DNA of 64,000 nucleotides, taken from contig NZ_NNBL01000012.1 in assembly GCF_002803065.1 (NCBI RefSeq), positions 62,001-126,000 on the forward strand, read 5' to 3'. The position numbers and the translations under genes were made by a program. The notes beneath the pieces are model-generated. The model did no database searches. It saw only the letters and a program-made list of their open reading frames with translations, and was not told the DNA's origin. How positions within the stretch are numbered: the first letter of the stretch is position 1; the number at the start of each line of letters is the position of its first letter. Below are positions 58,982 through 64,000 of the stretch, piece by piece. This DNA comes from Streptomyces sp. CB01635 (GTDB lineage Bacteria; Actinomycetota; Actinomycetes; Streptomycetales; Streptomycetaceae).

Positions 58982-59547
58982 TCCGGGTCTCCCACAGCGA
59001 TGCCACGGATGGCCGCGACGATGTTCGGATAGGCGGCGCACCGACAGATGTTGCCGCTCATCCGCTCGCGGATCTCCTCATCGGTCAACGCGATCCGCGT
59101 CGAGGCCACGTCAGCGGTGGCGTGGCTGGGCCAGCCCGCCTCCACCTCGGCGATCATGCCGACGGCCGAACAGATCTGGCCGGGAGTGCAGTAGCCGCAT
59201 TGGAAGCCGTCACGCTCGACGAAGGCACGTTGCATGGGGTGCAGGGCATCGGGATCGCCCAGGCCTTCGATCGTCACGATCTCGTCGTCGTCATGCATCA
59301 CGGCGAGCGTCAAACAGGAGTTGACGCGTCGGCCGTTGATCAACACCGTGCAGGCGCCGCACTGCCCGTGATCACACCCCTTCTTGGTCCCGCTCAGGCG
59401 CAGGTGCTCGCGCAGCGCGTCGAGCAGCGAGGTCCGTGGATCCACCTCGAGCCGTCGCACCTGATCGTTGACGTTCAACTCGATCGCCGAGAGCTGGGCC
59501 ATCTCGCCCTGGCTCCGCCCTGCGGCGCCCGTATCCGAATCACTCAC
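58978..59547 (-). CDS. paoA: Aldehyde oxidoreductase, [2Fe-2S] subunit (PaoA-like)
   Basis: The 189-residue small subunit with two [2Fe-2S] clusters. The plant-type cluster is in GCDHGQCGACTVLINGRR (about 53-70) plus NSCLTL, and the second in FQCGYCTPGQI near 112 and NICRCAAYPN near 165. E. coli PaoA carries a twin-arginine signal; none is visible here, so this enzyme is probably cytoplasmic. GTG 59547 is preceded by GAGGAAGG at good distance; a longer frame starts upstream without support. First gene of the operon. Confidence 0.88.
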   Translation of the reverse strand: MSDSDTGAAGRSQGEMAQLSAIELNVNDQVRRLEVDPRTSLLDALREHLRLSGTKKGCDHGQCGACTVLINGRRVNSCLTLAVMHDDDEIVTIEGLGDPDALHPMQRAFVERDGFQCGYCTPGQICSAVGMIAEVEAGWPSHATADVASTRIALTDEEIRERMSGNICRCAAYPNIVAAIRGIAVGDPE

Positions 59548-59911
59548 CACAGCCCGCCTTCCTCGCTGAGTGCGGGTGTCACCCTGGATATGCGTCGCCG
59601 CTGTGGCGCGCACTCCTCCTCAAGATCTCGCAGAAACCGATGCGCCGCTCGCCGGAGGGCGCTCGACCGCGCCCGCCTCACTCGACCGGGCGCTTCTGCG
59701 CGGCAGCCCGGCGCGCATCCCGCGCAGCCACCCCGCGAACCGGCGCCGGGTGACGGACACGGGCCGGCGTCGTGTCTGTGCAGGAGGTCTCGGGGAAATC
59801 TTGAGGAAGCCCCTGTGACACGCGTCATCGGCGACGTAGCGTCCGTAAGGCCTGTAGATCGTGAACGAAGGCCTGTAGATCGTGTTCGGCCAGTGGGAAG
59901 GGGCCTTGTCC
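59548..59911. other. Intergenic region between the pao operon and the acyl-CoA synthetase gene
   Basis: This 364-bp divergent region has no gene. It contains two 17-bp direct repeats (59847-59863 and 59868-59884) close to the synthetase start, and TGACACGCGTCA (59817-59828). Confidence 0.55.
59847..59884 (+). promoter_or_regulatory. Direct repeat AAGGCCTGTAGATCGTG x2
   Basis: Two identical 17-bp copies with a 21-bp period (two helical turns) end 27 bases before the acyl-CoA synthetase ATG. The spacing suits cooperative binding of a regulator on one DNA face. Confidence 0.6.
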
Positions 59912-61630
59912 ATGGAGCCGCAATCAGCCGACCCCGTCGTCGACCTGCTCACCTCGCCCGGCGCCCCCTTCGCCGTCGTGCGGAGCGAGAGCGGTGGGCT
60001 CGAGTACGCCGACGGGCCGCGGACCCTGCGTGAGTTCGTCGAGACGACCTGGGCCTTCGGGGACACGCCCTTTCTGATCGCCGGGAGTGGGCGGCTCAGC
60101 TACGGGGAGTTCTTCGCCGAGGCCTGCGCGCTCGCCCGTCGGTTCGTCGATGTGTACGGGCTGCGGCCCGGTGACCGTGCCGTGGTCGCCATGCGCAACC
60201 ACCCCGAGTGGCAGATCGCCTTCTGGGCCGCCCAGTTGGCGGGCCTCGTCGCCGTTCCGCTCAATGCCTGGTGGGCCGCCGACGAGTTCGCCTACGCCCT
60301 CGACGACTGTGAGCCGGGCGTGCTCCTCGTCGACGGCGAGCGGCTGGAGCGCGTCGAGCCGTGGCTGGCCCGGAAGGGTGGGCCGCGGCCGTGGACCCTT
60401 GTCTTTCACCATGACGGCGACCTCCCCGGCGACCGCTGCGAGCGGTACGAGGACCTGCCCGCCGCCGATCCCTCGCTCGGGCCGCCCGATGCCGACGTTC
60501 AGCCCGACGACGACGCCACCATCATTTACACCTCCGGGACCACCGGGCGGCCCAAGGGCGCCGTCGCCACGCACCGCGCGCATGTCGGGGCGATCGCCAA
60601 CCCCCGTTATTTCGCGGCCGTTTCGGCCTTGCGGCGCGGGCAGATTCCCGGGCAGGGGCCCACGCCCGTCGCGCTGCTCACCTTCCCCTTCTTCCATGTC
60701 GCCGCGTTCACCGGCTTCTACGCGGCGATGGCGGCCGGCGGCACCCTCGTCCTGCTGCGCAAGTGGGACGCGGACAAGGCGCTCCAGGCGATCGGGGAGC
60801 ACGGGATCACCAACTACGGCGGTGTGCCGGCGACCGCGCTGCAACTGCTCGACGCCGCCGAGGCCGCGGGTGACGACATGCCGACGCTCGCCATGTTCAA
60901 CACCGGAGGCGCCGCCGCGCCGCCCGACCTCGTGGCCCGGCTCACCGCCCGGTTCGGGGAGCGCGTGGAGCCCCGTAACGGATACGGGCTGACCGAGACG
61001 CTCGGCGGTGTCACCGCCAACTTCGGCGCGGAGTACCGGGCCCACCCGGAGAGCGTGGGCAGGCCCGCGCCCGCCGTGGAGGTGCGGATCGCCGGGCCCG
61101 GCGGGGAGGCTGTCGCCGACGGTGAGGTGGGGGAGCTGTGGCTGCGCGGGCAGTCGGTGATCCGCGGTTACTGGCGTGACGAGGCGGCGACGGCCGCGGC
61201 GTTCGCTCCGGGCGGCTGGTTCAGGACCGGGGATCTGGCGACGCTGCGGGACGGGCGGGTCAGCGTGGTCGACCGGATCAAGGACATGGTGATCCGGGGC
61301 GGCGAGAACGTGTACTGCGTGGAGGTGGAGGCCGTCCTGCACGACCATCCGGACGTCCTCGACGCGGCGGTGCTCGGCGTGCCGCACCCGGTGCTCGGCG
61401 AGGAGGTCGCCGCGGTCGTGCAGGTGCGGCCCGGGTCGGAGCTGGACGCCGACGCGGTCAGGGCCCACGTCGCCAAGTCGCTCGCCGCGTTCAAGGTGCC
61501 GGCGCACGTGCTCCTGCGGGATGCCCCGCTCCCGCGCAACGCGACCGGCAAGCTCCTGAAGCGGGAGCTGCGCGGACCGGTGGGGGAGGCCGTCCACCCG
61601 GCGGGCACTACCCCGGCCGGCTCTGCCTAG
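59912..61630 (+). CDS. Acyl-CoA synthetase / AMP-dependent ligase
   Basis: A 572-residue ANL-superfamily enzyme that activates a carboxylic acid as acyl-AMP and then acyl-CoA. The P-loop motif IIYTSGTTGRPKGA lies near 208-221, NGYGLTET near 360, GWFRTGD near 440, the hinge region DRIKDMVIRGGENV near 456, and the catalytic lysine in NATGKLLKREL near 552. The fatty-acid or aromatic substrate cannot be told. AAGGGG lies about 9 bases before ATG 59912; GTG 59882 is an alternative but falls in the direct repeat. It could activate the acid made by the divergent aldehyde oxidoreductase; that link is inferred from position only. Confidence 0.9.
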   Translation: MEPQSADPVVDLLTSPGAPFAVVRSESGGLEYADGPRTLREFVETTWAFGDTPFLIAGSGRLSYGEFFAEACALARRFVDVYGLRPGDRAVVAMRNHPEWQIAFWAAQLAGLVAVPLNAWWAADEFAYALDDCEPGVLLVDGERLERVEPWLARKGGPRPWTLVFHHDGDLPGDRCERYEDLPAADPSLGPPDADVQPDDDATIIYTSGTTGRPKGAVATHRAHVGAIANPRYFAAVSALRRGQIPGQGPTPVALLTFPFFHVAAFTGFYAAMAAGGTLVLLRKWDADKALQAIGEHGITNYGGVPATALQLLDAAEAAGDDMPTLAMFNTGGAAAPPDLVARLTARFGERVEPRNGYGLTETLGGVTANFGAEYRAHPESVGRPAPAVEVRIAGPGGEAVADGEVGELWLRGQSVIRGYWRDEAATAAAFAPGGWFRTGDLATLRDGRVSVVDRIKDMVIRGGENVYCVEVEAVLHDHPDVLDAAVLGVPHPVLGEEVAAVVQVRPGSELDADAVRAHVAKSLAAFKVPAHVLLRDAPLPRNATGKLLKRELRGPVGEAVHPAGTTPAGSA

Positions 61631-61636
61631 GCAACG

Positions 61637-62974
61637 TCACTTCCGTGTGACCAGCACCCGATAGTCCCCCTTCTGGTCCGCCGCCGCGACCTTGATCTTC
61701 ACCCCTGTCTTGGGGTCCTTGAAGGTCTCGCCCGAGGTGAACGCGGCGTCGGAGAGTTCCGCGTGGACGTTCGGGCTGCGGGTGCAGCCGCCGCTGTCCT
61801 TGGTGGCGTCCTCGACGGTGATCGGGCCGAGGCCGGTGTCGACGTCGGCGTTGACCCGGTAGATGAGGACGCCGGGCCGGCACACCGCCTCGTCGTTGCC
61901 CTCGCGCGTGCGGACCTCGATCGCGAACCCCGTCTTCGCGGTGAGCGGTACGAAGATGAGCTTCGGGCCGCCCTTGACGCCGAGCGGGGACAGGGTGTGC
62001 TCGCTGGTGCCGTGCGCCGACGCGCAGCTGACCTGGTTGTCGCCGAGCCAGCCCAGCTTCCACTTGTGCCAGCCGAGGAGGTCGTTGCCGGCGCCCCAGT
62101 CCTCGCTCATGATGTCCCAGTGGCCGACGGCGCCGCCGCCGTCCTGGGTGTAGAGGTCGGGCAGGCCGAAGGTGTGGCCGTTCTCGTGGGGCAGTACGCG
62201 GTAGCCGGTCTCGGCGTACGAGCCCGAGCCGTCGTCCTGGCGGCTGTACACGAACGACGCGTTGGCGACGTGGACGCCGTCGGCGACCGGCGCCTCGTGG
62301 TTGCCGGCGAACGTCACGGACAGCACGGTGTCCAGGGCGGAGGGGCCCGCGTTCGGGGTGACGAGGATGTTGATCAGGTCGTAGTCGCGGAAGTCCACGT
62401 CCGGGTCTGCCTTGGCCACGATGTCGTCGACCAGGTCGCGGTAGCCGGGGTCGAAAGGGGCGCCCCGTGCTATCCCGTATTCGGCGAACGTCCTCGGCAT
62501 GCGCAGCCAGTGCCTGATCGGCGCCTCCGGGCGGTAGTCGAGCTTCCCGTACGAGCCGGTGCGGAACCAGTCCTTGGTCTGCGGGAAGAACTCGCCGAGG
62601 CGGTCGAGCGCGGTGCCCTGGCCGGGGGCGTCGGAGAAGTCGACCATGAGGTTCAGGGCGTGGACGGTGCCCGTGGAGCGGGCGTAACCCGGCTGTGTGG
62701 GCATGCCTTCCGACATCTGTACGCCCAGTGCGCCCTGGATCATGCAGGGGTTCAGCGCGGCCGGCCGGGACAGGGACGCGGAGCCCGAACCGGACGGGGA
62801 CGGGGACTGTTCTATGAGGCGGCCCGTACTCGCAGACGTGGTGACGGCGAGGACCACTGCGGTGAGCCCCGCGAGCCCCGCGCTGCGCCGGGCCCTGCGT
62901 ATGCGCTGCCGCAATGAGATCGCCTCACCCTCGGTCCCCGGCAGTCCCGGGAGCGGGCTGCGTCCTTCGATCAC
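61637..62974 (-). CDS. Secreted M6-family (immune-inhibitor-A-like) metalloprotease
   Basis: A 445-residue exported protease. The N-terminal hydrophobic segment (SAGLAGLTAVVLAVTTSA, near 31-48) is a signal peptide or anchor. The zinc site is HENGHTFGLPD near 255, a variant of HExxH in which the second residue is still glutamate, followed by WDIMSEDWG near 278, which carries the met-turn-like methionine. Members are usually secreted and degrade host or environmental protein. GTG 62974 is used; a TTG near 62914 has a better ribosome binding site (GGTGAGG) and may be the true start. It is convergent with the acyl-CoA synthetase gene (6 bp between stops). Confidence 0.82.
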   Translation of the reverse strand: MIEGRSPLPGLPGTEGEAISLRQRIRRARRSAGLAGLTAVVLAVTTSASTGRLIEQSPSPSGSGSASLSRPAALNPCMIQGALGVQMSEGMPTQPGYARSTGTVHALNLMVDFSDAPGQGTALDRLGEFFPQTKDWFRTGSYGKLDYRPEAPIRHWLRMPRTFAEYGIARGAPFDPGYRDLVDDIVAKADPDVDFRDYDLINILVTPNAGPSALDTVLSVTFAGNHEAPVADGVHVANASFVYSRQDDGSGSYAETGYRVLPHENGHTFGLPDLYTQDGGGAVGHWDIMSEDWGAGNDLLGWHKWKLGWLGDNQVSCASAHGTSEHTLSPLGVKGGPKLIFVPLTAKTGFAIEVRTREGNDEAVCRPGVLIYRVNADVDTGLGPITVEDATKDSGGCTRSPNVHAELSDAAFTSGETFKDPKTGVKIKVAAADQKGDYRVLVTRK

Positions 62975-63178
62975 CCTGTGACGGGGTGTGCCGGGCCGCT
63001 CGCTGAGTGCGCCGATCGTGGGTTTTTCGGAAGTGTGGCCCAGGTCACACGAATGGCGGGAAATAACCGGGGAGGCCTTCCCCGTTTAGGCCTGTGTCCG
63101 CAAGAAACGGGGACTCACTCCCCGGAACGAGCAGACAACGGAGAATGACCGCAACGTCCGCCGGAAGGAGCCAGAACC

Positions 63179-63850
63179 GTGAGTGCCGCAGCCACCACCA
63201 CCGCACCCGCGACGGGGAAGCGCGTGCCCAAGCCGCGCGCCGACGCCCTGCGCAACCGGGAGCGGATCGTCGCTGCCGCTCGCGAGATGGTCGTCGAGTT
63301 CGGCGCCGAGGTGCCGATCGACGAGATCGCCCGCCGCGCGGGCGTCGGAAACGCCACGGTCTACCGGCACTTCGCGGACCGCGCCGACCTGCTCCGGCAC
63401 GTCGTCCTCTCCGTCATGGACAGCGTCACCGAACACGCCGAACGGGCGCTCGCCGTCGCGGACGCCGACCCGGACGACTCCTTCGGAGCGCTGCGCACGT
63501 TCGTGCACGCGGCCGCGGAAGAGCGGATCGGCGCCCTGTGCCCGATGCTCACGGCCGGCTTCGACAAGGACCATCCCGATCTGCTGGCCGCCCGCGACCG
63601 GCTCGAGGCCGGCACCGAGGGCCTCATGGAGCGGGCCCGCGCGGCCGGGCAGCTGCGCACCGACATCGCCGTCGGAGATCTGATGGTCGCCCTCTCCCAG
63701 CTCACCAGGCCCCTGCCCGGCATCGCCTGCCTGGACATCGACCGCTTCGTCCACCGCCATCTGCAGCTGTTCCTCGACGGCCTGATGGCACCGGCCCGCT
63801 CGGAGCTTCCGGGTGCGCCCGCGACTCTGGAGGACCTCCGGCAGGCCTGA
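63179..63850 (+). CDS. TetR-family transcriptional regulator
   Basis: A 223-residue regulator. The helix-turn-helix (about 24-70) reads RERIVAAAREMVVEF, IDEIARRAGVGNATVYRHFADRADLLRHV. The C-terminal half resembles the SbtR-type ligand domain. GGAAGGAG lies about 10 bases before the GTG. The N-terminal 20 residues are basic and unstructured. A further gene starts 108 bp downstream on the same strand and is a likely target or co-transcribed partner. The palindrome CGGGGA-5-TCCCCG upstream (about 63069-63085) might be its operator, though a terminator role for the region is equally possible. No link to the TGACG palindromes is shown. Confidence 0.85.
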   Translation: MSAAATTTAPATGKRVPKPRADALRNRERIVAAAREMVVEFGAEVPIDEIARRAGVGNATVYRHFADRADLLRHVVLSVMDSVTEHAERALAVADADPDDSFGALRTFVHAAAEERIGALCPMLTAGFDKDHPDLLAARDRLEAGTEGLMERARAAGQLRTDIAVGDLMVALSQLTRPLPGIACLDIDRFVHRHLQLFLDGLMAPARSELPGAPATLEDLRQA

Positions 63851-63958
63851 TCCACCCACGCCCCGCCGCCGCCGGCTCGCCGGCGGAGTTCACAGACATC
63901 TTCAGCAGCTTCCGTAACACCCGATATTTCACGCTTATTCGAGACTTGGAGTGCCGTC

Positions 63959-64000
63959 GTGGCTACCCCTTTGCCGAAAATAGATCTGCCCAAGGCAGAC
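63959..64000 (+). CDS. Start of a further gene, cut by the window end
   Basis: GTG 63959 opens the frame VATPLPKIDLPKAD, which stays open to the edge. GGAG lies about 8 bases upstream. Only 14 codons are visible. Its position after a TetR gene would suit an efflux transporter, but nothing in these residues shows that. Confidence 0.45.
   Translation, partial: MATPLPKIDLPKAD

Noticed and set aside
55655..59032. A 1,125-codon plus-strand open frame
   Set aside because: Antisense to the pao operon; the minus strand carries the Fe-S, FAD and Moco motifs.
59817..59828. A fourth copy of the TGACG palindrome (TGACACGCGTCA)
   Set aside because: The half-sites and spacing differ (TGAC-4-GTCA), so it was not counted with the other three.
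63179..63850. The TetR protein as regulator of the TGACG palindromes
   Set aside because: No TGACG palindrome occurs near this gene, so autoregulation gives no support; the link would be a guess.

Overview
The window is high-GC actinobacterial DNA, almost certainly from a Streptomyces chromosome. The signs are strong third-position GC bias, many GTG starts with GGAGG-type ribosome binding sites, three rare TTA codons of the kind that depend on the bldA tRNA, and several Streptomyces-type families: AfsR/AfsS, XRE-DUF5753 with DUF397, GPP34, a small HATPase, and FO synthase. It holds about 47 protein genes, one tRNA and two gene remnants.

Region 1 (1-5.9 kb) is regulatory. It has a truncated XRE/DUF5753 regulator, a divergent HATPase with a tiny partner, a DUF3626 protein, and the antibiotic-regulation pair afsR and afsS on the minus strand. 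afsS is built from near-perfect 48-bp repeats.

Region 2 (6-20.9 kb) looks catabolic and F420-linked. In order it has an ACMSD-like amidohydrolase, an LLM oxidoreductase, an SDR, a second LLM enzyme, a D-aminoacylase-like amidohydrolase, an aldehyde dehydrogenase, an APC permease, a divergent exported PHP hydrolase, a third LLM enzyme and fbiC, which makes the F420 precursor FO. A 17-bp palindrome (TCTGACG-N3-CGTCAGA) precedes the first amidohydrolase and the second LLM gene. It occurs again at 31.74 kb between a divergent SDR gene and an EthD-like gene, which suggests one undescribed regulon split over two loci.

Region 3 (20.9-39.6 kb) is mixed: an FG-GAP secreted protein, a 1,240-residue P-loop/TPR protein, a secreted tyrosine phosphatase, an ADP-ribosylglycohydrolase-like protein that lacks its metal ligands, a sodium:solute symporter, the SDR/EthD pair, a WhiJ-like regulator (with an in-frame amber codon) plus DUF397, GPP34, a D,D-carboxypeptidase with a long acidic tail, and a polytopic membrane protein.

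Region 4 (39.7-44.5 kb) is a coupled three-gene operon: a PknG-like kinase, a four-helix membrane protein and a solute-binding lipoprotein. It resembles the mycobacterial PknG-GlnX-GlnH sensing module. A divergent flavohemoprotein follows. Both the kinase and the flavohemoprotein carry a TTA codon.

Region 5 (46-55.5 kb) has oxidoreductases (sulfite-oxidase-like and BBE-type), decayed SARP and GNAT genes, a hydrolase and a DUF1259 protein. It ends at a tRNA-Arg(CCT) whose 3' end is repeated twice upstream. The repeats bracket a TetR/membrane-protein pair and a small secreted peptide, so this is a remnant integration hotspot.

Region 6 (55.7-64 kb) has a PaoABC-like molybdenum aldehyde oxidoreductase operon, an acyl-CoA synthetase, an M6-type metalloprotease, a TetR regulator and the first codons of another gene.

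Functions come from motifs and family recognition by eye; no database search was run.
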